NCBI RefSeq assembly: GCF_025290835.2
Contig: NZ_JAOCQD020000002.1
Span: 1,674,001 to 1,738,000 of the forward strand
Direction of reading: 5' to 3'
DNA: 64,000 bases
DNA from: Aquabacterium sp. OR-4
Lineage (GTDB): Bacteria > Pseudomonadota > Gammaproteobacteria > Burkholderiales > Burkholderiaceae_C
The notes under the pieces are model-generated. The model worked only from the letters and a program-made list of their open reading frames with translations, was not told the DNA's origin and ran no database searches. Positions within the stretch are counted from its first letter, which is position 1. Every line of letters begins with the position of its first letter. A program made the position numbers and the translations under genes. Positions 33,571 through 42,895 of the stretch are shown here, piece by piece.

Positions 33571-34164
33571 CTACGCCTCCCAGGCCACGCCGTCTTCGGT
33601 AAGGATGGCGTCCAGCGGCACGTCGTGCGGCTCCATCTCGAGCCAGGGGATGTAGCCATGCGCAAAGCCCAGGCCCACGGTCACCGGCCGGGGCTGCAGC
33701 GCGGCCAGCGTGCGGTCGTAGAAGCCGCCGCCGTAGCCCAGGCGGTTGCCGCCGGGGCCGAAACCCACCAGCGGAATGATCAGCAGCTGCGGCTGGAACT
33801 GCACCGTGTCCTTGGGCTTGGGAATGCCGTAGGCGTCTTCTTCCATCGGGCAGCCCGGAAACCAGGCGTGAAAGCGCAGCTGCTTGGTCTGGCGGTCCAT
33901 CACCGGCAGGCCCAGCATGCGCTCGCCGCTCACCTCGCTCCAGCGGTACAGCGCCGGCAGCGCATCGAACTCACCCTTGATCGGCCAGTAGGCGCCGATG
34001 GCCACCTCGGGCCGGTCAAGCAGCCACACCTGCATCACCTCCTGCAGGTGCACGCTGCGCTGGTGGCGGTCCACCATGGCCTGGCGCTCGGCCTGCAGCT
34101 GCTTGCGCAGCGTGGGCTTGTCGCGCGAGGGCTGGTCGAATCGGAAACGGCGTTCGGAGCTCAT
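33571..34164 (-). CDS. 5-formyltetrahydrofolate cyclo-ligase
   Basis: The 197-residue MTHFS-family enzyme converts 5-formyl-THF to 5,10-methenyl-THF with ATP, rescuing folate from a dead-end form. Family features are TLRKQLQAERQAM near the start, GAYWPIKGEFD for the substrate pocket, and the nucleotide-binding signature VGFGPGGNRLGYGGGFYDR. The length is normal. It is transcribed alone, diverging from the TfoX-N gene. No 6S RNA is visible beside it, although that linkage is common elsewhere. Confidence 0.95.
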   Translation of the reverse strand: MSSERRFRFDQPSRDKPTLRKQLQAERQAMVDRHQRSVHLQEVMQVWLLDRPEVAIGAYWPIKGEFDALPALYRWSEVSGERMLGLPVMDRQTKQLRFHAWFPGCPMEEDAYGIPKPKDTVQFQPQLLIIPLVGFGPGGNRLGYGGGFYDRTLAALQPRPVTVGLGFAHGYIPWLEMEPHDVPLDAILTEDGVAWEA

Positions 34165-34269
34165 GGCCGGATTGTGGCCCGCGCGCCCGGCCCACGCCCA
34201 AGCTCGGGCACCTGCGCCGCTGCGACATCGCTCACGCTGTCACGGGCCCGCCCTACACTGCGCGCCACC

Positions 34270-34734
34270 ATGGCCGCCGATGCCGCGTTTGCTGCCCACT
34301 GCCTCGAGCTGCTGGCCTCGCTGGGGCGGCCACAGGCACGGCGCATGTTTGGCGGCCACGGCCTGTTCATCGAGGCGCTGATGGTCGCGCTGATCATCGA
34401 CCAGCGCCTGTACCTGAAGGCCGACGCCCTGAGCCAGGCGGCGTTCGCGGCCGCCGGCGGCCAGCCCTTCGGCTATGCCACCCGCACCGGCCGCCGCGTG
34501 CTCACCAGTTACTGGAGCGCGCCCGACGCGGCCATGGACTCGCCCGCGGCCATGCAGCCCTGGGCGCGGCTGGCCCTGGCCTCGGCGCTGCGCGCCGCGG
34601 CCAGCAAACCACCTCCCAGGGCGGCAAAGACCCGCGCCGCCGCGGCCCAGGCCACCGCCGCCGCGGCCGCACCCAGCGCCGCTGCCGCACCGGCGGCGCC
34701 GCGCCGCCGCGCCACGGGCACGCCCAGGCGCTGA
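34270..34734 (+). CDS. TfoX N-terminal domain protein
   Basis: The 154-residue protein shows the TfoX-N (Sxy) pattern over residues 1 to about 95: LELLASLGRPQARRMFGGHG, LFIEALMVALIIDQRLYLKAD and FGYATRTGRRVLTSYW. It lacks the TfoX C-terminal half; an Ala/Pro/Arg-rich tail follows. TfoX proteins activate competence genes in some gammaproteobacteria, but stand-alone N domains have no settled role. The last 226 nt overlap the 3' end of the convergent DUF2917 gene, and the low-complexity tail lies exactly in that overlap. Confidence 0.85.
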   Translation: MAADAAFAAHCLELLASLGRPQARRMFGGHGLFIEALMVALIIDQRLYLKADALSQAAFAAAGGQPFGYATRTGRRVLTSYWSAPDAAMDSPAAMQPWARLALASALRAAASKPPPRAAKTRAAAAQATAAAAAPSAAAAPAAPRRRATGTPRR

Positions 34735-35027
34735 GCGCCGGCGGCCACCGCATCGGCCTGCCAGCCCAGGCACGCGGCCACGGCCGGCTGCCACGAGTCG
34801 ACCACCACGCGCACACCGCGGCCCAGCCACAGGCGCTGGCCGGCGGCCAGCACATGGTCGTCGCCGCCGCCGTCGCGGGTCAGCCACACCCGGCCCTCGT
34901 GCACCATCAGCCAGCCGGGCTGGGCCACCTCGAGGCGCCTGGCGCCGGCCAGGCGCAGGCTGCGCGGCACCCGGCCCAACGGCTGCAGGCTGCTGGACGA
35001 TGCGGGGGATTGATGCGTGGACTTCAT
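34509..35027 (-). CDS. DUF2917 family protein
   Basis: In this 172-residue protein, residues about 28-75 match DUF2917: EVAQPGWLMVHEGRVWLTRD, then DDHVLAAGQRLWLGRGVRVV, a small cupin-like beta domain. The C-terminal half contains an Ala-rich helix. AGGAG 6 nt before ATG 35027 fixes the start. It diverges from a LysR gene, a pairing often seen for this family and suggesting the LysR protein controls it. The C-terminal 226 nt overlap the tfoX-like gene on the other strand. Confidence 0.82.
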   Translation of the reverse strand: MKSTHQSPASSSSLQPLGRVPRSLRLAGARRLEVAQPGWLMVHEGRVWLTRDGGGDDHVLAAGQRLWLGRGVRVVVDSWQPAVAACLGWQADAVAAGAQRLGVPVARRRGAAGAAAALGAAAAAVAWAAAARVFAALGGGLLAAARSAEARASRAQGCMAAGESMAASGALQ

Positions 35028-35261
35028 GATGATCTCCTGCGGTGAGAGGCCGGTGCCGGCCCGGTTGGGCATGGCGCTGTCGATGGCAAGATGATCGGCA
35101 TGCGGCGCCGGCCAGTCCAATGCGATCGGCGCCCGGCTTTGATGCGAGAACGGAATGAATACTGACTCCCCCGCGCGCCCGGCACCCCGCCCACCCGGCC
35201 CGGCGGCGCGGCCGGCCCGCGCCGGCCGCTGGCGCTTGACAGCCTGCGCGCCTTCGAGGCC

Positions 35262-36239
35262 GTGGCGCGGCGGCTGTCGTTCAGCGCCGCGGCCGACGAG
35301 CTGTTTCTCACCCAGTCGGCCATCAGCCGCCAGATCAAGGGCCTGGAGCAGGAGCTGGGGGCCACGCTGTTCAACCGCGGCACGCGGCGGGTGGAACTCA
35401 CCGCCGCCGGCGAGGCCCTGCGCCAGGCGGTGATGCCGGCGCTGGAGCGCATCGACCGCACGGTGCGGCAGATCCGCGTGGCGCAGGGGCGGCGGCATGT
35501 GAACCTGTCGACCTTTGCCTCGTTCGCCACGCTGTGGCTGCTGCCGCGCCTGCCCACCTTCCAGCAGCGCCACCCCGACATCGACATCCGCATCAGCGCC
35601 AGCGACAAGATGACCGAGCTCGACGACCCCGAGGTCGATCTGGTGCTGCGCTACGGCTTTGACGACGTGGCCAGCACGCCCGAGACCGAGCGCCTGTTCG
35701 GCGAGCGGCTCACGCCGGTGGCCAGCCCCTGGCTGCTGGCCCAGGCACGCAGCGGCCAGGCGCCGCCGCTGGCCGCCGCGGCCGATCTGGCCGGCCACGC
35801 GCTGCTGGAGGAGGACGACCACCGCCCCAGCGCCGTCTATCTGAGCTGGCGGCGCTGGCTGCGCGAGGCCGGTCAGCCGCTGCTCGAGCCGCGCCGCTGG
35901 ATCTACCTGAACTACACCCACCAGCAGGTGCAGGGCGCGCTGGCCGGCCAGGGCATCGCGCTGGCGCGCATGGCCCTGGTGCATGACGCGCTGGCGCGCG
36001 GCGAGCTGGTCGAGCCCTTCGGCCCGGCCGGGCGGGTGGACAGCCCGGCCGCCTACTGGCTGCTGCCGCTGCCCGGCGCGCGGCTGCGGCCCGAGCTGCA
36101 GGCCTTCATCGCCTGGATCCGCGACGAGGCGGCGCTCACCCGCACGGCGCTGGCCAACCCCGGCGCGGCGTCCGATCCCTATGGCAGTCCGGGTGCGCGC
36201 AGCTTGCCGGCGGATGCGTCCGGCGCATCAAGCCCATGA
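35262..36239 (+). CDS. LysR-family transcriptional regulator (GcvA-like), 5' end uncertain
   Basis: The visible frame from GTG 35262 gives 325 residues: HTH part LSFSAAADELFLTQSAISRQ with IKGLEQELGATLFNRGTRRV, then the periplasmic-binding-like effector domain. Homology clearly continues upstream (LALDSLRAFEAVARR from 35229), so GTG 35262 would cut off the first helix. The frame is closed by TGA at 35163 with no ATG in between. The nearest ATG (35155, with CGGA just before it) is in another frame. The true start is therefore either a rare CTG or the region contains a frameshift. It is divergent from the DUF2917 gene and probably regulates it. Confidence 0.85.
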   Translation: MARRLSFSAAADELFLTQSAISRQIKGLEQELGATLFNRGTRRVELTAAGEALRQAVMPALERIDRTVRQIRVAQGRRHVNLSTFASFATLWLLPRLPTFQQRHPDIDIRISASDKMTELDDPEVDLVLRYGFDDVASTPETERLFGERLTPVASPWLLAQARSGQAPPLAAAADLAGHALLEEDDHRPSAVYLSWRRWLREAGQPLLEPRRWIYLNYTHQQVQGALAGQGIALARMALVHDALARGELVEPFGPAGRVDSPAAYWLLPLPGARLRPELQAFIAWIRDEAALTRTALANPGAASDPYGSPGARSLPADASGASSP

Positions 36240-36311
36240 CGAAATCTCACCCCCGGGCGGCACCGGCCCGCCTAGCATGCACAGCCATCCCCCCACCCCC
36301 GGAGCCCCGCG

Positions 36312-36995
36312 ATGAAGCTGTACATCGGCAACAAGAACTACTCGTCCTGGTCCATGCGCCCCTGGGTGCTGATGCGCGAGAAGGGCATCGCCTTCGACGA
36401 GGTGATGCTGCGCTTCGACAGCTTCAGCGCCGACTCGCGCTTCAAGAAGGCCATCACCGCCGTCTCGCCCGCCGGGCGCGTGCCGGCCCTGGTGGACGAC
36501 GACGGCCTGCTGGTCTGGGACACCCTGGCCATTGCCGAATACCTGGCCGAGCGCTGTGCCGACAAGGCGCTGTGGCCGGCCGAACGCAGCGCGCGCGCCC
36601 GCGCCCGCAGCCTGTGCGCCGAGATGCACAGCGGCTTTGCCGCCCTGCGCGGCGCGTTTCCGATGAACATCGAGGCCCACCTGCCCGAGGTGGGCGCACA
36701 GCAGCTGGCCGACAAGCCGGCCGCGGCGGCCGACCTGGCGCGCATCGTCACGCTGTGGACCGAGGCGCTGGCCGCCAGCGGCGGGCCGTTCCTGTTTGGC
36801 GGCTACTCGGTGGCCGACGCCTACTTTGCGCCGGTGGTCTCGCGCATGCGCACCTATGCGCTGCCGCTGCCGCCGGTGGTGGCGGGCTATGCCGATCGCC
36901 TGTGGGCCACGGCCGGCGTGCAGGCCTGGGTGGCCGAGGCGCTGCTCGAGGCCGATTTCGTGCCCGAGGACGAGCCCTACCGCACACAGCGCTGA
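36312..36995 (+). CDS. Glutathione S-transferase family protein
   Basis: The 227-residue GST has a thioredoxin-fold N-terminal domain: MKLYIGNKNYSSWSMRPWVL, with SSW as the likely catalytic serine region, then SPAGRVPALVDDDGLLVWDT and AIAEYLAE. A helical C-terminal domain follows with FGGYSVADAYFAPVVSRM. It would conjugate glutathione to electrophiles or reduce disulfides in the cytoplasm. It follows lysR by 72 nt on the same strand and precedes the transglycosylase gene by about 130 nt. Confidence 0.93.
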   Translation: MKLYIGNKNYSSWSMRPWVLMREKGIAFDEVMLRFDSFSADSRFKKAITAVSPAGRVPALVDDDGLLVWDTLAIAEYLAERCADKALWPAERSARARARSLCAEMHSGFAALRGAFPMNIEAHLPEVGAQQLADKPAAAADLARIVTLWTEALAASGGPFLFGGYSVADAYFAPVVSRMRTYALPLPPVVAGYADRLWATAGVQAWVAEALLEADFVPEDEPYRTQR

Positions 36996-37124
36996 CCGCG
37001 GCGCTGACGCCGGCGCCGAAGCCCGCGCCGGCGCAGCGGCGGCAGGCCCTGGGGTACAGTGAGTTTCACGCGCCGTGACCGGCCAGGCCGCACGCGCGCT
37101 TCCCCCAGCCGCCAGCCCGCCGCG

Positions 37125-39194
37125 ATGACCTGCCTGCCCTTCCCGCGCCCCCGCCTGCGCGCGCCACTTGCCTTGCGCCGCGCCATGCTGCCGGCGCTGG
37201 CCGCCGCCCTGGCCCTGGCCCTGCCCGCCGCGGCCCAGACCACCCCCGACCCGACCGACGCCACCGTGCTGGAGGCCCGCGACGCCGCGCGCAAGGGCGA
37301 GCGCAAGGCCGACCGCAGCCGCCTGGCTGCGGCGCGCGCGGTGCTCAGCGCCGCCAACCACCCGCTGCTGTCCTGGGTGGAGTACTGGGACCTGGGCAGC
37401 CGCCTGGGCGAGGCCACGGTCGACGAGGTCGAGGCCTTCTACGCCCGCTGGCCCGGCAGCTATGTCGAAGACCGGCTGCGCAACGACTGGCTGCTCGAGC
37501 TGGGCCGCCGGCGCGACTTTGCCAACCTGGCACGCGACTTCCCGCGCTTTCGCATGAACGACGACCGCGAGGTCACGTGCTGGTGGCTGCTCACCGAGCA
37601 CCTGGCCGGCCGCGACGTGCGCGACGCCGCCCGCAGCGCGTGGTTTGCCCAGCGCGAGGCCGACGACGGTTGCAACATGCTGGCCACCGCGATGGTCGAT
37701 GCCAAGCGCTTTTCCGAGCACGATGTCTGGCTGAAGGCGCGTTACGCCGTGGAAGGCCAGCGCCCGGGCGCCGCCCGCGCCGCGGTGGGCCTGCTGGGCA
37801 ATGCCCAGGCGCGCGAGGTGGCCGAGGCCCTGGACAACCCGGCGCGTTTTCTGCGCCGCAGCGCCAGCCCGCGCCGCCTGCCCCAAGAGCTGCGCCTGCT
37901 GGCGCTGATGCGCCTGGCCGCCACCGACCACGAGGCCGCCGCCCAGCTGCTGGGCGACGAGGGCCTGACACCCGCGCAGGCCGCCTGGGGCTGGAGCTAC
38001 ACCGCGCGCCAGGCGGCTTTCAAGCTGGCGCCCGAGGCGGTAGACCACGCCCAGCGCGCAGTGAACCTGCTCGACCGCCAGGTCAAGGGCGAGGCCGCCC
38101 GCCAGCCCGGCTGGACCGACGAGACCCTGGGCTGGAACGTGCGCGCCGCCCTGCGCAGCCGCCAGGACGCGCGCTGGCCGCTGATGCTGCGCCTGATCGA
38201 CAGCATGAGCCCGGCCGGCCAGAAGGACCCCGCCTGGCAGTACTGGCGCGCCCGCGCCCTGGCCGCCACCGCCAGGGAAGGTGCCGAGGGCGAGGCCCAG
38301 CGCGCCGAAAGCCAGCGCCTGCTCGACGGCCTGAGCCCCGATCCGCACTTCTACGGCCAGTTGTCCGCCGAGGCGCTGGGCCGCCCGGCTGCGCTGCCGC
38401 CGCGCCCGGCGGCGATCACGCCGGCCGAGCGCGAGGCCGCGCGCAGCCACCCCGGCCTGCAGCGCGCGCTGCTGCTGGTCAACCTGGGCCTGCGCGACGA
38501 GGCCCGGCGCGAGTGGAACTTCTCGCTGCGCGGCATGGACGACCGCGCGCTCAACGCCGCCGCCCGCCTGGCCTGCGACGCCGCCGACTGGCAGCTGTGC
38601 ATCAACACCGCCGAGCGCACCCGCAGCGAGGTCGACATCGCCCTGCGCTACCCCACGCCGTGGGCCGAGCAGATCCGCAGCGCCGCCGCCGCCACCGGGC
38701 TCGACGCGCCCTATGTGTTCGGCCTGATCCGGCAAGAAACCCGCTTCATGCCGCAGCTGAAGTCGCATGTCGGTGCCAGCGGCCTGATGCAGGTGATGCC
38801 GGCCACCGCGCGCTGGGTGGCCAAGAAGATCGGCATGGACTGGAGCCGGCCCGAGCTGATCACCGAGCCGCTCACCAACCTGAAGCTGGGCACCAGCTAC
38901 CTGAAGCTGGTGCTCGATGACCTGGGAGGCTCGCAGGCCATGGCGGCCGCGGCCTACAACGCCGGCCCGGGCCGGCCGCGCCGCTGGCGCGAAGGCGGCA
39001 CGCTCGACGCCGCCGCCTGGACCGAGAGCATCCCGTTCAACGAAACGCGCGACTATGTGAAGCGCGTGACCTCGGCCGCCGCCGTGTACGACAGCCTGCA
39101 GGGCGGCAAGCCGCCAGCGCTGCGCAGCCGCCTGGGCCAGACCATCGGCCCGCGCGAGTCCGGCGCCAACCCCGCCAACACCGAACTGCCCTGA
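37125..39194 (+). CDS. Soluble lytic murein transglycosylase (Slt70 family)
   Basis: The 689-residue periplasmic enzyme has a signal peptide (MTCLPFPRPRLRAPLALRRA..., cleavage near AAAQ). A long alpha-solenoid of about 430 residues forms the U-shaped scaffold. The C-terminal GEWL domain has IRQETRF with catalytic Glu538, SHVGASGLMQVMPATARWVA and AAAAYNAGPGRPRRW. It cleaves peptidoglycan to 1,6-anhydro-MurNAc products. An in-frame ATG 66 nt earlier exists, but ATG 37125 gives the better signal peptide. It lies 16 nt before the epimerase gene, possibly co-transcribed with cca. Confidence 0.94.
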   Translation: MTCLPFPRPRLRAPLALRRAMLPALAAALALALPAAAQTTPDPTDATVLEARDAARKGERKADRSRLAAARAVLSAANHPLLSWVEYWDLGSRLGEATVDEVEAFYARWPGSYVEDRLRNDWLLELGRRRDFANLARDFPRFRMNDDREVTCWWLLTEHLAGRDVRDAARSAWFAQREADDGCNMLATAMVDAKRFSEHDVWLKARYAVEGQRPGAARAAVGLLGNAQAREVAEALDNPARFLRRSASPRRLPQELRLLALMRLAATDHEAAAQLLGDEGLTPAQAAWGWSYTARQAAFKLAPEAVDHAQRAVNLLDRQVKGEAARQPGWTDETLGWNVRAALRSRQDARWPLMLRLIDSMSPAGQKDPAWQYWRARALAATAREGAEGEAQRAESQRLLDGLSPDPHFYGQLSAEALGRPAALPPRPAAITPAEREAARSHPGLQRALLLVNLGLRDEARREWNFSLRGMDDRALNAAARLACDAADWQLCINTAERTRSEVDIALRYPTPWAEQIRSAAAATGLDAPYVFGLIRQETRFMPQLKSHVGASGLMQVMPATARWVAKKIGMDWSRPELITEPLTNLKLGTSYLKLVLDDLGGSQAMAAAAYNAGPGRPRRWREGGTLDAAAWTESIPFNETRDYVKRVTSAAAVYDSLQGGKPPALRSRLGQTIGPRESGANPANTELP

Positions 39195-39210
39195 CCGGAC
39201 ACCCCACCGC

Positions 39211-40149
39211 ATGACCCCGCGCCGCATCGTCATCACCGGAGGCTCGGGCTTCGTCGGCCGCGCGCTGTGCGAGCGCCTGGCCGAAGCCTGGCCCGGCTGC
39301 CGCCTGGTGGTGCCCACGCGCCACCTGCCCCATGCGCGTGCCGTGCAGTGCCTGCCCAATGTCGAGCTGCTGCGCTGCGATCTGAACCAGCCTGCCCAGC
39401 TGGCCGCCGCGCTGCAGGGTGCCGATGCCCTGGTGCACCTGGTGGCCGTGCTGCATGGCGATGCCGCGCGTTTTGACCGCGTGCACGTGGCGCTGCCACG
39501 CACCCTGGCCGCCGCGGTGCGCGCCGCCGGCGTGCGCCGCGTGGTGCATGTCAGCGCACTGGGCGTGGCGGCCGACGCGCCCTCGAACTACCTGCGCAGC
39601 AAGGCCGCCGGCGAGGCCGTGTGGCGCCAGGCCGAGCAGGTGGGCGACACCGATGTGCGCATCCTGCGGCCCAGCGTGATCTTCGGCGAGGACGACCGCT
39701 TCACCAACCTGTTTGCCGGCCTGCTGAAGCTGTTTCCGCTGCTGCCGCTGGCCGGCACCGGCGCGCGCTTCCAGCCGGTGTGGGTGGGCGATGTGGCCCA
39801 GGCCATCGTCGCGCTGGTCGGCCGCGACGACCTGGCCGGCGCCACGCTGGAGGCCGCCGGCCCCGAGGTGCTGAGCCTGGGCCAGATCATCGCGCGCGTG
39901 GGTGCCATGAGCGGCCACGCCCGCCCGCTGCTGCCGCTGCCTGAATGGGCCGGCATGCTGCAGGCCGCCGGCATGGCCCTGCTGCCCGGCGAGCCGCCGA
40001 TGAGCCGCGACAACCTGCTGAGCATGCGTGTGCCCAATGTGGCCAGCGGCACGCTGCCGGGCCTGGCCGCGCTGGGCATCGCGCCACAGCCGCTGGCGCG
40101 CCTGGCCACGCACTTCGCGCCGGCCCGGCCGGCCTATCAAAAGTTCTGA
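39211..40149 (+). CDS. NAD(P)-binding epimerase/dehydratase-like protein (NDUFA9-type SDR)
   Basis: The 312-residue atypical short-chain dehydrogenase has a Rossmann start [19 protein letters not shown]. It continues [33 protein letters not shown] (YxxxK replaced by Y-L-R-S-K) and [20 protein letters not shown]. This pattern belongs to the complex I NDUFA9-like subgroup. It could bind NADPH and act on a quinone- or lipid-related substrate, or be structural. It is the middle gene of slt-epimerase-cca. Confidence 0.88.
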   Translation: MTPRRIVITGGSGFVGRALCERLAEAWPGCRLVVPTRHLPHARAVQCLPNVELLRCDLNQPAQLAAALQGADALVHLVAVLHGDAARFDRVHVALPRTLAAAVRAAGVRRVVHVSALGVAADAPSNYLRSKAAGEAVWRQAEQVGDTDVRILRPSVIFGEDDRFTNLFAGLLKLFPLLPLAGTGARFQPVWVGDVAQAIVALVGRDDLAGATLEAAGPEVLSLGQIIARVGAMSGHARPLLPLPEWAGMLQAAGMALLPGEPPMSRDNLLSMRVPNVASGTLPGLAALGIAPQPLARLATHFAPARPAYQKF

Positions 40150-40178
40150 GCGGCCAGGCCGGGGCGGGAGCGGGGGCA

Positions 40179-41453
40179 GTGAAGGTCTACATCGTGGGCG
40201 GCGCGGTGCGCGACGCGCTGCTGGGCCTGCCGGTGCAAGACCGCGACTGGGTGGTGGTGGGCAGCACGCCCGAGGCCATGCTGCGTGCCGGCTACAAGCC
40301 GGTGGGCGCCGACTTTCCGGTCTTTCTGCACCCCGAGACGGCCGAGGAATACGCGCTGGCCCGCACCGAGCGCAAGGCCGGCCGCGGCTACCACGGCTTT
40401 GCCTTCCACGCCGCGCCCGACGTCACGCTGGAAGACGACCTGGCGCGCCGCGACCTGACCATCAACGCCATCGCCCAGGACCCCGACACCGGCGCACTGA
40501 CCGATCCCTACGGCGGCCAGGCCGATCTGGCGGCGCGCGTGCTGCGCCATGTGTCGCCGGCCTTTGTCGAAGACCCGGTGCGCCTGCTGCGCGTGGCGCG
40601 TTTTGCCGCGCGGTATGCCGATTTCACGCTGGCCCCCGAAACCCTGGCCCTGCTGCGCCAGATGGTGGCCGCGGGCGAAGTCGACCACCTGGTGCCCGAG
40701 CGCGTGTGGCAGGAGCTGTCGCGCGGGCTGATGGCCGCGCAGCCCGGCCGCATGATCGAGCTGCTGCGCAGCACCGGTGCGCTGGCCGTGCTGCTGCCCG
40801 AGCTGGACGCGCTGTGGGGCGTGCCGCAGCCGCCCACCCACCACCCCGAGGTGGACACCGGCGTGCACCAGCTGCTGGTGCTGGCCGCCGCCGCGGCGCT
40901 GCAGGCACCGCTCAGCGTGCGCTGGGCCTGCCTGATGCACGACCTGGGCAAGGCCACCACGCCGCGCAACGAATGGCCGCGCCACATCGGGCACGAGCAG
41001 CGCAGCGTGGGCCTGGCCCGCCAGGTGGCCGAGCGCTGGAAGCTGCCCGGCGATTGCCGCGAGCTGGCCGAGCTGGTGGCGCGCGAGCACGGCAACATCC
41101 ACCGCAGCGCCGAGTTCGGGCCCGAGGCCGTGATGCGCCTGATCGACCGCTGCGACGGCCTGCGCCGGCCGCAGCGCTTTGCCGAAGCGCTGCTGGCCTG
41201 CGAATGCGATGCACGCGGCCGCACCGGCTTTGAAGACCGGCCCTACCCGCAGCGCGCGCGCCTGCAGGCCGCGCTGGATGCCGCGCTGGCCGCCGACGTG
41301 CAGTCCGCCAGTGCCGCCGCCGTGGCCGCCGGCCTGAAGGGCCCGCAGATCGGCGAGCGGGTGCGGGCGGTTCGGGTGGCGGCGGTGGCGCAGGCGCTGG
41401 CCGGCGCGCCGGCGCCTACACCAGCAAACCCACCAGCATCGCCAGCAGGCTGA
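40179..41453 (+). CDS. cca: CCA tRNA nucleotidyltransferase (multifunctional)
   Basis: The 424-residue class II CCA-adding enzyme completes tRNA 3' ends. Motifs are [20 protein letters not shown] at the start, [35 protein letters not shown], and a C-terminal HD domain ([11 protein letters not shown]), as in the enterobacterial enzyme with phosphatase activity. GTG 40179 is preceded by GGGAG 9 nt away; no ATG fits the family N-terminus. The frame runs back into the epimerase region without homology. The last 38 nt overlap the DUF2905 gene on the minus strand. Confidence 0.95.
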   Translation: MKVYIVGGAVRDALLGLPVQDRDWVVVGSTPEAMLRAGYKPVGADFPVFLHPETAEEYALARTERKAGRGYHGFAFHAAPDVTLEDDLARRDLTINAIAQDPDTGALTDPYGGQADLAARVLRHVSPAFVEDPVRLLRVARFAARYADFTLAPETLALLRQMVAAGEVDHLVPERVWQELSRGLMAAQPGRMIELLRSTGALAVLLPELDALWGVPQPPTHHPEVDTGVHQLLVLAAAAALQAPLSVRWACLMHDLGKATTPRNEWPRHIGHEQRSVGLARQVAERWKLPGDCRELAELVAREHGNIHRSAEFGPEAVMRLIDRCDGLRRPQRFAEALLACECDARGRTGFEDRPYPQRARLQAALDAALAADVQSASAAAVAAGLKGPQIGERVRAVRVAAVAQALAGAPAPTPANPPASPAG

Positions 41454-41607
41454 ACACCAGGCTGCTGGCAAAGGGCAGAAACAGCTCGCGGCCGCGCCAG
41501 CGCAGCGTGATGTCGCCCGGCAGGCGGCCCAGGCCGATCTTCTGCAGCCAGCCCTTCAGGCCGCTGAAGACCAGCGAGGCCAGCACGAAGACGATCAGCC
41601 AGCGCAT
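41416..41607 (-). CDS. DUF2905 small membrane protein (63 aa)
   Basis: [20 protein letters not shown] is a transmembrane helix, then [20 protein letters not shown], the DUF2905 signature, then a second helix to the C-terminus. Two membrane helices with a short conserved loop are typical. The frame is open upstream, but the family N-terminus is at ATG 41607. Function unknown. It overlaps the end of cca and precedes (same strand) nothing but the convergent gene. Confidence 0.9.
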   Translation of the reverse strand: MRWLIVFVLASLVFSGLKGWLQKIGLGRLPGDITLRWRGRELFLPFASSLVFSLLAMLVGLLV

Positions 41608-41668
41608 CGGGTCAGCCCCCGCCGGCGGCGCACCGCCACCACCCGCCGAGCGGCTCGCCGGCCGGCAT

Positions 41669-42877
41669 TCACAGCCGGTGCGTCCGGTCGCCCTGGGCAA
41701 AACCCAGCAGCGGCTGATCGGGCGGCAGGTCGAGCCCGCGCGTGAAGGCGATCACCTTGAACAGCTCGCCCATCTCGTGCTCGGTGATCAGCTTTTGCGC
41801 CATCGCGCGCTGGGCCACACTGGCCCCGGCCAGCAGATCGAGCAGGCCGCAGTTGATCAGAAAGCGGGCCTGCGAGGTGTAGCCGGCCACCTCGAGCCCG
41901 GCGTCCTGCCCGGCCAGCGCGATGCCGGTGAAGTCGACATGCGCGGTGATGTCCTTCAGGCCCACGTCGGCCAGCGGATCGGGGTCGCTGCGGTGCGCGC
42001 GGTGGCAGATCAGGGTGCCCATGTGGCGCTGCGGCAGCCAGTACTCGGCCTCGGGAAAGCCGTAGTCGAGAAACAGCGCCAGGCCGCGCCGCAGCACGCC
42101 GGCCAGCGTGGCGATGAAGGCCCGCGCCTGCGGGTGGATCTCGGTGACGGTGCCGGGCACGAAGGCCGCCTCCACCGGCGGGCGCAGCGTGGTCGGCCGG
42201 TCGGCCCAGGCGAAGCCGGTACCGGTGCCGGTGCCGGTGCCGGCTTCGGTGCCGGGTGCAGCCTCGGCCACCACGCCGCGCTCGAACCAGGCCGCGCCAT
42301 CAAAGTGCAGCAGCTGCACCGGCATGGCGTCGAGCACCTCGTTGCCGAGCACCACGCCGTCGATCGCCTCGGGCAAGGCATCCAGCCACTGCACCCGGGG
42401 CGCAAAGCGGGCCAGCCGCCCGGCCTGGCGCGCCCGCAGCGTGCCCGACAGGTCGACGATCTGGTAACACTGCACCGCGTCGCCCAGCGCGTCCAGCAAC
42501 TGCTCGGCCAGCGCGCCCGAGCCAGCGCCGAACTCCAGCACCGTGTGCGTGCCGCTGGCCTGCAGGCCCTGGCGCACCTGGGCCGCCAGGGCGCGGCCGA
42601 AAAACGGGCTCAGCTCGGGCGCGGTGACGAAATCGCTGCCCGAACCCGGCATGGCGCCGAACTTGGCACTGGTGTTGGCGTAGTAGCCCAGGCCCGGCGC
42701 ATACAGCGCCAGCGCCATGAAGCGGTCAAAGGGCAGCCAGCCACCGGCGGCCTGAATGGCCTTGTGGATCAGCGCCGAGAGTTCGTCCGTCACGCGCGCC
42801 GAAACCGGGCTCGATACACTGTCGGGTTCGCCTGGGCCACCGGCAGCGGTGGCGGGCGGGGTTGCCGGGGCCGTCAT
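41669..42877 (-). CDS. MidA/NDUFAF7-family SAM-dependent methyltransferase
   Basis: In this 402-residue class I methyltransferase, FDRFMALALYAPGLGYYANT and FGAMPGSGSDFVTAPELSPFFGRA mark the family. HTVLEFGAGSGALAEQLLDA is the SAM-binding loop, and GNEVLDAMPVQLLHF and FLDYGFPEAEYW lie further on. Family knowledge: the eukaryotic homologue methylates an arginine of a complex I subunit. The bacterial target is not settled. Start: the N-terminal leader is Ala/Pro-rich, so ATG 42877 is the likely but not certain start. It diverges from the pteridine-reductase-like gene with only 18 nt between starts. Confidence 0.9.
   Translation of the reverse strand: MTAPATPPATAAGGPGEPDSVSSPVSARVTDELSALIHKAIQAAGGWLPFDRFMALALYAPGLGYYANTSAKFGAMPGSGSDFVTAPELSPFFGRALAAQVRQGLQASGTHTVLEFGAGSGALAEQLLDALGDAVQCYQIVDLSGTLRARQAGRLARFAPRVQWLDALPEAIDGVVLGNEVLDAMPVQLLHFDGAAWFERGVVAEAAPGTEAGTGTGTGTGFAWADRPTTLRPPVEAAFVPGTVTEIHPQARAFIATLAGVLRRGLALFLDYGFPEAEYWLPQRHMGTLICHRAHRSDPDPLADVGLKDITAHVDFTGIALAGQDAGLEVAGYTSQARFLINCGLLDLLAGASVAQRAMAQKLITEHEMGELFKVIAFTRGLDLPPDQPLLGFAQGDRTHRL
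42215..42244. repeat. Hexanucleotide tandem repeat inside the methyltransferase gene
   Basis: Five consecutive hexamers of the form GCCGGT (one ACCGGT, last GCCGGC) encode alternating Gly-Thr on the minus strand (GTGTGTGTG). The run sits in a surface-loop-like stretch between EAAPGTEA and FAWADRP. Confidence 0.9.
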
Positions 42878-42895
42878 CCTGGCATTGTAGAAACC

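Noticed and set aside
35155..35433. 92-codon frame from ATG 35155 as a separate small protein
   Set aside because: After about 25 residues it runs antiregister through the LysR HTH region. More likely the start of a frameshifted lysR than an independent gene.
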